DNA of 64,000 nucleotides from Gymnorhina tibicen (taxonomy: Eukaryota; Chordata; Aves; Passeriformes; Artamidae), in assembly GCA_013399875.1 (NCBI GenBank), contig VXAZ01000598.1:1-64000 (forward strand), in the 5' to 3' direction. The notes beneath the pieces are model-generated. The model was not told the origin of the DNA, made no database searches, and saw only the letters and a program-made list of their open reading frames with translations. The first letter of the stretch is position 1. Every line of letters begins with the position of its first letter. The position numbers and the translations under genes were made by a program. Below, in pieces: positions 1 through 9,752 of the stretch.

Positions 1-48
1 GCTGCAGAGAAGACTACCACACTCTGAATGGGGCGCTGAGACACCCTG

Positions 49-111
49 GACCCGCTCGCTGATGAAGATAAGATAAAGTNGACCCGCTCGCTGATGAAGA
101 TAAGATAAAGT
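49..111. repeat. 31-bp direct duplication around single N (assembly join)
   Basis: Positions 49-79 and 81-111 are identical over 31 bases and are separated only by the N at 80. The same pattern occurs at 9261 and 61673. The likely cause is two overlapping contig ends placed side by side with a one-base gap, not a biological tandem repeat. Confidence 0.85.
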
Positions 112-776
112 GACTCAGGTCTGGGCTGGGGGAGAAGAATATATTCAGAGTGATCAAGCTTGACACCTCAGGAGTGGAGCTCACGGCACCAGGCCTATCA
201 GCTGCCAGACTTGCACAGACCCTCACACCAAAGGGTGGCAGGAGAGAGGCTTTTGGAGTGTGTTGGAAAAGCCTCTGGTCAGAGGCGCAGTGACCGCCCA
301 TCCTCCCCTGTGCAGAGGAGCCCAGCTGAGAGGCCCTGCACCCAGGAAGAAGCTGCATCCACATGAAGGACAGAGGGGGTGACATGGCCCATCAAAGGCC
401 CCCCCCACAAAGCGGTCTCCAGACCCTGCACCAGAGATGATACAACAGATCCTCAGTGTTGCAAGGGACAGGGCAAACCTAGCCCCCTGCAAGGGAGGCA
501 CGTGGGTGTTAGCACCTGCCCAAAGTGTATATTAATCCACGGAACTCTTTACTCTTGGGCGTGTGGCGGCGTGGCATGGCAACAGGGGACCCTCACCACC
601 AAGAAGACCAAATGGAGGGGAGCAATAAGATGTCGCTGGGACCCCTGGAAAGATGATATGCTTCCACCTAAACCCTGTCACTCTCTCCATGCCCTCCCAC
701 TCCCCCCGCACACCTCTATCTCTATGTCTTTCTTTCCTTCTTTTCTCTTTCTTTCTTTTTGCCTCTGTTACTATTA

Positions 777-782
777 AATAAA
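777..782 (+). promoter_or_regulatory. AATAAA polyadenylation signal in LTR
   Basis: A canonical AATAAA follows a pyrimidine tract and lies about 145 bp before the LTR-like CA terminus at 926. This is the expected position at the R/U5 boundary of a retroviral LTR. Confidence 0.45.
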
Positions 783-926
783 ATATATCAATTTTTTGGC
801 TAAAATCTAACCTTGTTTCGTTTTAATCACATTTTTTATGTATATTTTGAACCTTCAAGTTCTTTCTGGTTTATATACAGAGACATAATTTTCTTTGCTC
901 TTCTGGGTTTACACCAGATCGTAACA

Positions 927-1375
927 CCTATCCCATACCCTAAATTTTAAGGCCCTAGTGCAGTTATGGTCATGATGGTCTAAAACAATAAGAGAATCAG
1001 TGTTCATAAATGTAGCAACTAACACTTGGAAGAAAGGAAACTGAACAACAACTCAGAGGGTTTGGGATATGAAAAATCTTTGTCAGCTGCTTCTCCAGGA
1101 CATAATGGGGGCAGTTGCATACCCAGGAGTGCCTGTTTTCTCTCCAGTTGCATTACTTTGATAAAAGTTTTCACCTCTTCCTTCCTTGTATCTCAAAGTG
1201 GTTGTACACCTTGTTAATTTTTTTGAAGAGTATTACCCAAAAGGTACCTATCAGTAAGAAAATTTTGTGTTCCTATTAGGTGTAAAAGTATTTGAATCTC
1301 AGCTAAAACAAAACAGTACTTGTTCTGAACTGAAGACAAGACAGGGAGCTGACACCACATGATAATACCAAGTAA
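927..1375. other. Unique non-coding stretch
   Basis: AT-rich sequence with no recognised repeat, RNA gene or credible exon. The only open frame (1026-1217, plus) is short and resembles nothing I know. Confidence 0.6.
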
Positions 1376-1497
1376 ATCACAGAATCAAAGAATATCCTGA
1401 GGTGGAAGGTACCCAGAAGGATCACTGAAGTCAAACACCTGGCCCTGCACAGGACAACCCCAAAAATCACACCATGTGCCTGAGAGCATTGTCCAAG
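1376..1497 (-). mobile_element. CR1 LINE 3'-end fragment
   Basis: Read on the minus strand this is the tail of a CR1 LINE: a degenerate ATTCT-type terminal repeat, the conserved box before it (CCTTCCACCTCAGGATATTC), and upstream 3' UTR text (GGGGTTGTCCTGTGCAGGGC). It is heavily 5'-truncated, as most CR1 copies are, and keeps no coding sequence. Confidence 0.85.
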
Positions 1498-4400
1498 TTT
1501 TATGTGGGATAGAATGTTGGATTGAAAAGTTGATATGCCATTCCATAAAGATACAGCTGAGATGTATGGGAGTATGAAGAATGTTGTGTTGAAACAGATT
1601 ATGCCTTACCTTTCCACTTCATTGCATTGCTGAGCTAGCTTGTCTTTAAAGTCATAAAAGTTTGTTCTAGCTGGGTATCTCAGTAGATATCAAGGAGATG
1701 AGGGTTCAATAGTGACCTGTTGCACATGTGCACAAGCAGAGTCTCTTTAAAAATGGCAGCATTCCAGAGCCAGATACACATATGAAGTATGTTTTCTTGG
1801 ATTGAAGGCAGTCCCAGATATTGGGATGCTTCTTCAACAATGCAGGAATCTTAGGCTCTGCTCAAGGAGCCTAATTTTGCTGTCATGTGAGTCACCAGAA
1901 GAAGGGAGCAAATCTGCTACTGGAAAGGGAATTGGGCTTGAGGTCAGGTTTATATGAGCTGACTCCAGTTCCAGCAGAGTAGCTGTAAATGAGCATTATA
2001 ACTGAATGACGGTTTGCAACTGTAATGGATGGTCCCACCTGCTTTGCATTGCAGAGACCCTGTTCCTCACATCATTGTTAAAACTGGTAATAGGCATCTT
2101 AATAGACAAAGTAGAGGTTGGCATTTGGAGCAAGAGAGGGAGGTCCCATTGCAGGCTGAACCCCAGTGCTCTCCACCTCCTTACCAGTGTGTGAAAACTG
2201 CCAGACACAATTCATTGCTGATTTACTAAGTGAAATGTGTTATTTTTGATACTTCCACCAAGAATGTGTACTTCCAGTATTTTTCCTCTCAGTATAAGTG
2301 TTTCTTGGAAATAGCTGTGGTTGCTGTAAATAGAACAAATGCACCAAGACAACCAGATAGAGCAGACTAAGGCAGAGCCTAAGTATGTGATGTTTTTACT
2401 GTAGATTTTGCTGACAACTAAAATGTGTACTTTTTCATGACCAAATAAAAAAGGAAAATGTGAGGTCTTCGCTAATATTGCAATCAATGTACTGGAAACA
2501 TTTTAGTGGAACTTGAATCTTGCAGGGGCTAGCAAATATTCTACACAAGCTGACCACTTTCCTGCATTAACAGACTGGCTGCTGTCCAAACTGAGGCTCC
2601 TCTATGAAAATAGACACTGTTTTAAAGAGACCACTCAGCAAATTCTTCATTTTTAATAATTAAATTTTAATAATTAAATAAACAGTGTAGTCAAGAAACA
2701 CCTTCCCAAATCTTTGCAGTGTTCATGTTACAATAGCAGACAGGAGTGTATGAGGGAAAATTACATTCACAGACACCAGCAATAACTAAACTGGGTTCCT
2801 GAACGTACAGTTATTTAAGCAGGAATTTATATTTTGTGTGTTAGATACTAAGGGGGCTCTAATTTTTCCCTAATAAATGGAAAGTCTTGAAGAGTTGTGT
2901 TGTTTGTGAAACATGAATTTGACTATGTGTCCTAGACTGAGAATTTATGCATTATTTGGAAAGGGACTGCAGGGGTGGGGGAGGAAAGCAAGGAACAAAA
3001 AAGGACAAAAAGAGATTCAGAGGCAGACATTATTCAAAACCACATTCAAGGACACAGCAATAGTAGGTTAGGTATTAATAGGCTGCTGGATAACTTGATT
3101 GCTCCAAAATGCCTGTTAAGAAATCACATTTTATTCTTGCCAGAAGTTACTTACTTCCCACAAAGAATGTTTTCCTGAAATTTTTTCTTTACTTTATAAT
3201 CACTGAAATAAGAAGAAATGAAAACAAAGAAGTAGGAACTTTCCCTTATTGAAGTAGCTGGCAATATCTCCAAAACCGAAAAGTTAAATGCTCAAAAACT
3301 GAGAATCTGAACCTGCATTTTTCAGATGAAAGTTCTCTAACCAAGACCCCAATCTGAACGCTTCTTGAATTTTCCACACTTTAAATCTCTAATAATCTGT
3401 TAAAGTATCACTTCAAATTACATGTGCAGAAAGATCATAGTGCTCAGCTGTATTGTGCTTTTAAAAAGTGCAAGAGGGAATAATTTTCTGTAAAGACAGA
3501 TAAATCTCTGTACATCTCACATGAGACAGTTTCTTGTTTTCTCCTTCTTTAGAAAAGCCCTATTTTGCTATAGAGAGCAAATGAATGCCTGTCCAACACA
3601 TAGTTGTGTCATTTTAAGTAAATCCTCCTCTTAAATGTGAAAGATAAGAATTATAAAAGTGAACTAATTGCAAACAAATTCATGATAGATTTTAAGACCT
3701 GATATTTGTTCTAAAAGTCGTAGTGCCAGGGCTAAAGTTACTACTAGAAAACTAGATACTTTGGCATGTATTTGTAAGAGACATTACTAAATCCAAACAG
3801 CTCTGGCCAAACTTGGACGCTGCATTAAATGACTTCTTGATGTACTCAAGTTGGCATAAGAAGAAATTCTTCTGGCTGGTTTCAGTGTTAGCTGGGGGAA
3901 ATGAAAACTGTATGCTAAAGGCAAAAATGTCTGCCCTTGCAGTCAGAGATGCTCTCTTAACTCTTCTTTCCCTGCTCCTTTCCCCGGGTAAAGCTGCCAA
4001 ACATCAGAGGGAGCACATCGGGTTACAGTGATCTTTCCACAAAGGGAATGAGCTGATAACTATTACAAACTGAAATGTGTTGTGTTGTGTTGTGGGGTAA
4101 GGTGTGTTACCATGCAGATGGAAATGCAGCTGTGAGGTGCCAGGGCACGCAGCAGTGAAGGAAAGCAGCCAAGCTGGGCCACGGACAGAAAAGAAGTAGG
4201 TCAGTGACAATCTGGTTCCAAAGCAGGCAAGATGGAGTCAAGCAGATCTGCAGGTCAGAATGGAGTCTGCCCAGCTTACGGAAACTGCTGGTCAAAATGG
4301 TGCCAGACAGGCAATTTCTCCCTGCTGACATCAGCATTCTTGTCCCCATGGGGAGCGGCAGCTGGAATGGGACACAGGATAGGACAGCAAGGTTTGGGGG

Positions 4401-5157
4401 CAGCACAGTCCTTCAGAGGTGGCTGGTGGGTGCCTTTGGCACATCTGCTCACACAACTCAATGGCCAGGATTGTTTCCAAATCATTCACAGAGCTAGTCT
4501 GAGCTGTTTAAAGAGAAGTAGGATGAGGATGCATGGCCTGCACAAACAAGTGCTAGCACAGTTGCTTGTCTCTTTAGCATAGAAGTATAAATACAAAGAG
4601 GAAATAATTTCTTTCCCCAGTTTCTTAGTTTTAGCAATCAATAAGGGAAATGGACCTGCAGTATAAGACAAACCACAGTTTTCTATCTCCAAAACACTCG
4701 TACTCCAACAAGCCACAAAACCCTGATACACAGGGATGGATTTGGATCCCAGGTTATGTCCCAAAGAAATAAAAGCTAAATACAAATTTTTCTATGTCTG
4801 TATGTTATCCTCAATGCCTTGCACAATAGCTCTAGAAAACTATGACATGCTAAGTGCTAAAGCCGGCCAATCAATCAGTTTACTCCAGGTGACATCAATA
4901 TAAATGAGATACAGACAAGACTTAACCAAGTCTATCCTACCTGAATGCCAAGAACAATATACTCTTGCATAAATGGGCCGTATGTGAATTCCTTTAAAAG
5001 AATAGAAGACCGCAGTCATTCAGAAACATTCAATACTTTGTAAATATCAATGTAGAACAGAGAATACACTGGAAATCAATACTGTCACAAATGTATATTG
5101 GAAAGACAGAACTGTAAGTCCAGGGACATAGTTTACTGATGGACTGATGTCCATCAT
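1498..5157. other. Unique AT-rich non-coding stretch
   Basis: About 3.7 kb without a supported gene. It holds a 14-bp perfect tandem duplication (TTTTAATAATTAAA at 2651-2664 and 2665-2678) and a short TGTTG run near 4076-4094. Open frames are all below 120 codons, overlap on both strands and show no domain. Confidence 0.6.
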
Positions 5158-5217
5158 TAGTGGTTGGACTCAATGATCTTAAAGGTCCTTCCCAAAGTAA
5201 ATTATTCCATTCTATAC
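5138..5217 (+). mobile_element. CR1 LINE 3' tail fragment
   Basis: The conserved CR1 3' box (GGTTGGACTCAATGATCTTA followed by an AGGTCCTTCC-type stretch) starts near 5163 and ends in a degenerate ATTCTAT tail at about 5217. Just upstream is a perfect 7-bp stem (GATGGAC 5138-5144 with GTCCATC 5149-5155, TGAT loop), where CR1 tails carry a hairpin. No coding sequence is left. Confidence 0.8.
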
Positions 5218-7706
5218 TAAGTATGTTCACCAAACTGTCTCAAAACAGCTCTAATGTGCTGAGGATATCTGTGGCCAGAGACATGGAAAATGTCAATGGA
5301 GTCTTGACACTAATACTTCTGCCAGAGATGAGTGATGGAAGAAGTGAGGAAGCCCAGTAAATTGGAGGTACTTCATTTATTTCCAGGCTTGGAATAAACT
5401 GTAGCTTCTCATCTTTATGAGTAACTGGCTGTTGGCAGCTAGTTTAAAGCTGATGGGTCAAGAGTGCCCTAGGATCAAATCTCGCATGCAAGTGCGATCT
5501 CATTAAAACAACTCAGCAGACCCAATGTGTATCAGATTGTTCCTATAGAGCAAGAATAAAGGTAGTATTTTCTTGGCTCTTCTTTAATGTCTTCAACACT
5601 AATGAAATCCTGCCTGAGGTAGACAAACTGACTCAGCTGAGCAAAGAGCTATCACAGTCCCTCTGAAACCACGAAAATGTTTCTGGCTGGCAAGCCTAGC
5701 TAACATAACATCTGGTATGAGAAAGAATCCATCACATAAGCAAAGATGAGGCATGTCACTGCTCAGAGACAGATGGGATCCATTTCCCCACAGACTGTGA
5801 AAGCTGTTTTTCAACAATATTTGATTGAGGTCACTAAACTGACAGTGCATCAGACACGACAAATGGTGACCTAGCAGCAGTCTCCCACTCCGTCCCTGCT
5901 GCCAGCTCAGCAGGCAAAGTTGCAGCAGGACCACTCTAAGGAGAAAGGGCACATGGGTCCAGCTTGCAGAGCTGTAAGCAATGTGTCAGTAGACTGCAAG
6001 GCTGCTCTCTCCCTCTACAGCCAGACACAGAGCAGGATGCTGCTGACTCAGGGATCCACAAGCAGCTTTGCATGGCTTAGCTGGTGTTTGTATTCTAAAT
6101 CTCTCCACATCTGTTTTGCCCACACAGCAAGGCAGCAATAAATAACCATAGTAAAAATGATGAGCCATTAATCCATCCTGTTCCCGTGTCCTGTCTCACA
6201 AGGTGGAACAGGAGAAAGAACCTGATGGGAGAGCATGGTCACAGACATGCAACTGGCTTGGCAAGGGCACCAGTGCGCACTGAGGCTGTCCCAGAGATGG
6301 GAAGGGTCAGAGATGGGTAATGACACTGCTCCCATAGTATACTAAACTAGTCAAAGATCAAACAAAGCCCTGATGTTCCATCTAATTCATACTCATTTAA
6401 AGAATGTTTCTGTGTGGTTTTGGAAATTAATGCAATGAGCTGAGTTTTGAGAAAGGACATTTTAAAGGACTTTATTGGTCAGGGTTTTATAATAGCACCC
6501 AGAAGAGTTATTAAATACAGAACTAAATACAGATTATTCAAAAGGAAGTTTGGCCAGTGATCAATAAAGACTATCAGTTAACATTAAACAAAGGCTGATT
6601 TATGCAATTGTTAGCATGGTTTGTGCAATGCTCCAAACAAATGAATAGAAGTCAGAATACAGCTGCCTTTTAAATCCATGCCCCAGATAGGAGACAGACA
6701 CAGGGGATTTTGTGATTTGATCATGCAGAATAATAGTCAGCTTTTGGCAACTGGATGATATGTTGTTGATTATGTGCACTAGTTGTTGAATGCTTGAGGC
6801 GTCCAGGGAGGGAAGAGTTTCCATGTAATTTAGAATATGTATTGAACTGGTATTAGAGAAAATACTTAGGAGAAACAAGACCATCAAAGAGCACAAACAG
6901 AAAAAAACACCTGATGAGGAATCTGGGCTTTTCATGTCAGAGCAGATTAAAAGTGCTTGTGCTCTACCAATTGAGAGTCTACAGAGGGAGATTTGAAAAG
7001 ATGTGTAACACAGATTTGTTTCCATGGAGCCACCCTTATCACACAAAAGGTCTGCAAGCATATTTAGTGTGTAACTTTGGAAACAATACCCCATTACATA
7101 AACCAGATGTGCAGTGCAGTAGTACCCTTCCCAAAGCTGTTTCCAAAGCAGCACTGTTCATCTTGGATAATCCACTGCTACACACCTGAGTATCTCTGAA
7201 GATTTCATTGCTCTTTGTGGCTACTCTAAGGTACAGCAGCTGCCAAAAGCACCCAGGAGGGCTGCTGTAGCAGAGGCCCCTATAGAATCTACACAATCAG
7301 ACACTCTCCCCTATGGAGAGGGATGCTGTGTGAGGATGGGGAGTGGGACAGGGGAGGGTTCTTTTGTGTGTTACACCACTGTCACTGCAGCATCTCCATA
7401 GCAGCAGTGGGGTGGTTGCACAGCTGCCTGAAACTAAAGCTGGAAACCTGGGCAGAAAAAGGTAAGACAATGCTTGAGCACTAAATGAACTACACAAGGA
7501 ATTGGGGCATCTCCAAGTTTATCTCAATTAATGTAAGGAATTACGATATTGCATACCTTCACTTTGAATTATGTGTTAATTGCAATGACCAATGTCCATA
7601 GCAATAGGCTGCCAGGTGAGGTAATACAGATGCAAGAATGGGTGTGCTTTGAATTATACCTCATAAACACAATCTGATATGAGAGTCAGAGAAATCTTAA
7701 ATTCAA
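5218..7706. other. Unique non-coding stretch
   Basis: About 2.5 kb without a recognised repeat. The longest open frame is on the minus strand at 6600-7154 (184 codons, one hydrophobic segment). It has no recognisable domain, and an open frame of this length is expected about once by chance in a window this size. Confidence 0.55.
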
Positions 7707-7750
7707 ATTACTTTTGGTTACTGGGATGGAGTTGGTTCTCTTCACAGTAG

Positions 7751-7755
7751 CTTGT
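7751..7755 (+). repeat. Target-site duplication CTTGT, left copy
   Basis: CTTGT lies directly before the TGTAGTGGGTT terminus and is repeated exactly at 9008-9012, directly after the AACCCACTACA terminus. Confidence 0.85.
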
Positions 7756-9007
7756 TGTAGTGGGTTCGGTTTGATAAACTGGGCAGAAACACCAATTAAG
7801 TGTAGTGGTTTGGTTTGCATGCATTATTTACCCATTTTCCTCTGTGAGATAAGGATTAGGATAAAAGCAAAGCAGGCTCAAAACTTTAAAGAATATAAAG
7901 AAAGCTTATTACTAACAGAATTAAAAGTAAAAAGAAATAATAAGAAATTAAAGCAAACTCCCTTTTCTTCCAGCACCCCCATCCATCTCAACAACTCGCG
8001 CAAGGGAAAAAAAACAAAACATGAGATTTGGTCAGTGTTACAGTTCTTAAAAGTTTCTCCAATTTGAAAGAAAAAGAGTTTCTTCTGCTATGCCAGGGAA
8101 TTCTTCACAACTCAGCAATCCGCCCGGTAAATACAATTTGCTGAGGTGGAAAAATATCTCTCCCATGAAATCTCACAGTCCCTTCTGCCAGTCATGGGTC
8201 ACTATAACATACAGTTTTTAGTCTTTTTTAAGGATGAGTTATTCTGGCCTGAAAACAAAGGCTCTCTCTCTTCTTCAAAATCTCTAAAAGCCTTTCACAG
8301 CTTCTATATAACTTGGCATAGACATTCTCTTCTCGCCACAGGCCACATGGATTCCCCATCCCCCTGTGTAAGTCAATGAATTAAAGAGTAAACAGTCTAT
8401 AATATTACTGTTTTTCCACAGCTTGCTAGAAGAATTTTAAGTTCTGCACTGGAGGCGCCTCCACCCTCTTTTTCCTGCTGCCATCTTGGCTCCGTCCCAT
8501 GTGACATACTTCCTCTTTCTTTCTGACCTTGGAGTCACCATGTTCTTCTCCCTCACCTGACTTGCTTTCCTTTCCTTTCTTGCTCATTTGGAAGAAAAGA
8601 AGGCTTTGTCAGCTGCATATGATGTTCTTTTCGGTTCGGCGTGAGCTGTGCTGGCTGCAGAGAGGGGGCTCCGCTGACCCCCGCCAGCTCCGCGTCCACT
8701 GTGTGGAAGAGAGGGGGCCCGCCAGTCCCCAGAAGCTGCGCCGTCTGCTCTCAGCTACATGGCAGCATATAGCTGTTTTCAGATGCCCATGGCACTGGGA
8801 CAGTTCTCCCGCAGTGACCCGGGAGTCTCAGGAGGGGGGAAGGGGGAAAGGGCCTGGCCCGGGCCCAGGCCGGGGCCCAGAGGCTCCCCGCCACCTCCCA
8901 GCAGGAGAGCTGGAACAAAAGGAAAATACCGTGCTTCTGCGCTCATTTAAATATGCAAATTGCAAGAAGCACCAGTGGTCTAAAAGCTTGTCCATCAACC
9001 CACTACA
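7756..9007. mobile_element. Complete solo-LTR-like element with 5-bp TSD
   Basis: A 1,252-bp element begins TGTAGTGGGTT and ends with the exact inverse AACCCACTACA (11-bp terminal inverted repeat, TG...CA ends). It is flanked by perfect direct repeats CTTGT at 7751-7755 and 9008-9012. TG...CA ends with a 5-bp target duplication fit a retroviral solo LTR, probably ERVL/ERV3-like, but the long terminal inverted match leaves a small chance of another non-autonomous element. The left half is AT-rich. The part around 8620-8900 is GC- and CpG-rich. A TATA-like CTATATAA lies at 8302-8309 (plus) and an octamer ATGCAAAT at 8953-8960. Orientation is unsettled. The open frame at 8529-9071 runs through it and past its end, so it is not a gene. 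Confidence 0.8.
8953..8960 (+). promoter_or_regulatory. Octamer motif ATGCAAAT inside the solo LTR
   Basis: An exact ATGCAAAT (POU-factor octamer) lies 47 bp inside the right end of the 7756-9007 element, next to its CpG-rich part. This is a sequence match only; activity is inferred from the motif class. Confidence 0.35.
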
Positions 9008-9012
9008 CTTGT
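9008..9012 (+). repeat. Target-site duplication CTTGT, right copy
   Basis: Perfect partner of 7751-7755. Dropping one copy with the insert restores continuous older LTR sequence. Confidence 0.85.
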
Positions 9013-9041
9013 ATGGGGCTGTGCTTTGGATTTGTGCTGAA

Positions 9042-9480
9042 AATGGGGATGATAATACAGAGATATTTTAGTTATTGCTGAGCGGTGCTCACACAGTGTC
9101 GAGGCCTTTTCCACTCCTCACCCAACCCCACCAGCGAGGAGGCTGGGGGGCCACAAGGAGATGGGAGGGGACACAGCCAGGACAGCTGCCCACAAGTGAC
9201 TACAGGGGTATCCCATTCCATATGGCTCAGCATATAAGGCTGGAGGAAGAAGGAGGAAGGNAATGGTGATGATAATACAGAGATATTTTAGTTATTGCTG
9301 AGCGGTGCTCACACAGTGTCGAGGCCTTTTCCACTCCTCACCCAACCCCACCAGCGAGGAGGCTGGGGGGCCACAAGGAGATGGGAGGGGACACAGCCAG
9401 GACAGCTGCCCACAAGTGACTACAGGGGTATCCCATTCCATATGGCTCAGCATATAAGGCTGGAGGAAGAAGGAGGAAGG
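9042..9480. repeat. 219-bp direct duplication around single N (assembly join)
   Basis: Positions 9042-9260 and 9262-9480 align base for base at offset 220. The one difference I see is GGGG against GGTG near the start. They are separated only by the N at 9261. This duplicates the U3 and TATA region of the old LTR. The abutting single N points to two overlapping contig ends or two haplotype copies left unmerged. Confidence 0.85.
9231..9239 (+). promoter_or_regulatory. TATA box of the old LTR
   Basis: CATATAAGG follows GGCTCAG and precedes a purine-rich GGAGGAAGAAGG stretch, as in the U3/R boundary of this avian LTR family. A second copy at 9451-9459 comes from the assembly duplication. Confidence 0.5.
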
Positions 9481-9752
9481 GGTGAGAAGTTCAGAGGGGT
9501 GGTGTTTGTTTTCCCAAGTCACCACCACATATGTTGGAGCCTTGCTGTACTGAGGATGACTGGACATATTCCTGCCTATGGGAAGCAGTGAATTAATTGT
9601 GCAGCTTTTGCTTTCCCTGTTAAACTGTCTGTATCTTAACACATGATTTCATTCACTTTTACTCTTCCTGTTCTCTCACCCATCCTACTTGTGGGGGGAG
9701 TGGGCAAGTGGCTGGGTGGGGCTGAGTTACCAGCTGGGGTTCAACCATGACA

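Larger units (their letters stand above)
1..926 (+). mobile_element. ERV LTR-like sequence, 3' end defined, 5' end not defined
   Basis: The right part reads like the R-U5 end of an avian retroviral LTR on the plus strand. It has a pyrimidine-rich stretch (about 700-760), an AATAAA polyadenylation signal at 777-782, and a final ATCGTAACA ending at 926, a terminus I associate with passerine LTRs. I could not find a matching TG start or a target-site duplication, so the left part (1 to about 430, GC-richer) may be internal retroviral sequence or unrelated. No gag, pol or env protein motif was recognised. The family name is not settled. Confidence 0.5.
7707..9752 (+). mobile_element. Old avian ERV LTR, split by a younger insertion
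   Basis: Two pieces belong to one plus-strand LTR of a common avian ERV family: about 7707-7755 and 9013-9752. The second piece carries a TATA box (CATATAAGG, 9231-9239) and a GC-rich U3. It ends in GGGGTTCAACCATGACA, matching from memory the 3' terminus of this family. Removing 7756-9007 plus one CTTGT copy rejoins TTCACAGTAGCTTGT to ATGGGGCTGTG, which reads as an unbroken LTR. The right piece is artificially lengthened by a 219-bp duplication around the N at 9261. No target-site duplication for the old LTR was found, so its left edge is approximate. It looks like a solo LTR, with no internal genes. Confidence 0.75.

Noticed and set aside
6600..7154. 184-codon open frame on minus with a hydrophobic segment
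   Set aside because: No recognisable domain and no splice or promoter context. With about one stop per 20 codons, an open frame this long is expected roughly once by chance in six frames of 64 kb.
8529..9071. 180-codon open frame on plus
   Set aside because: It starts inside the 7756-9007 LTR-like element and runs past its right end into the older LTR, so it is a by-product of GC-rich LTR sequence.
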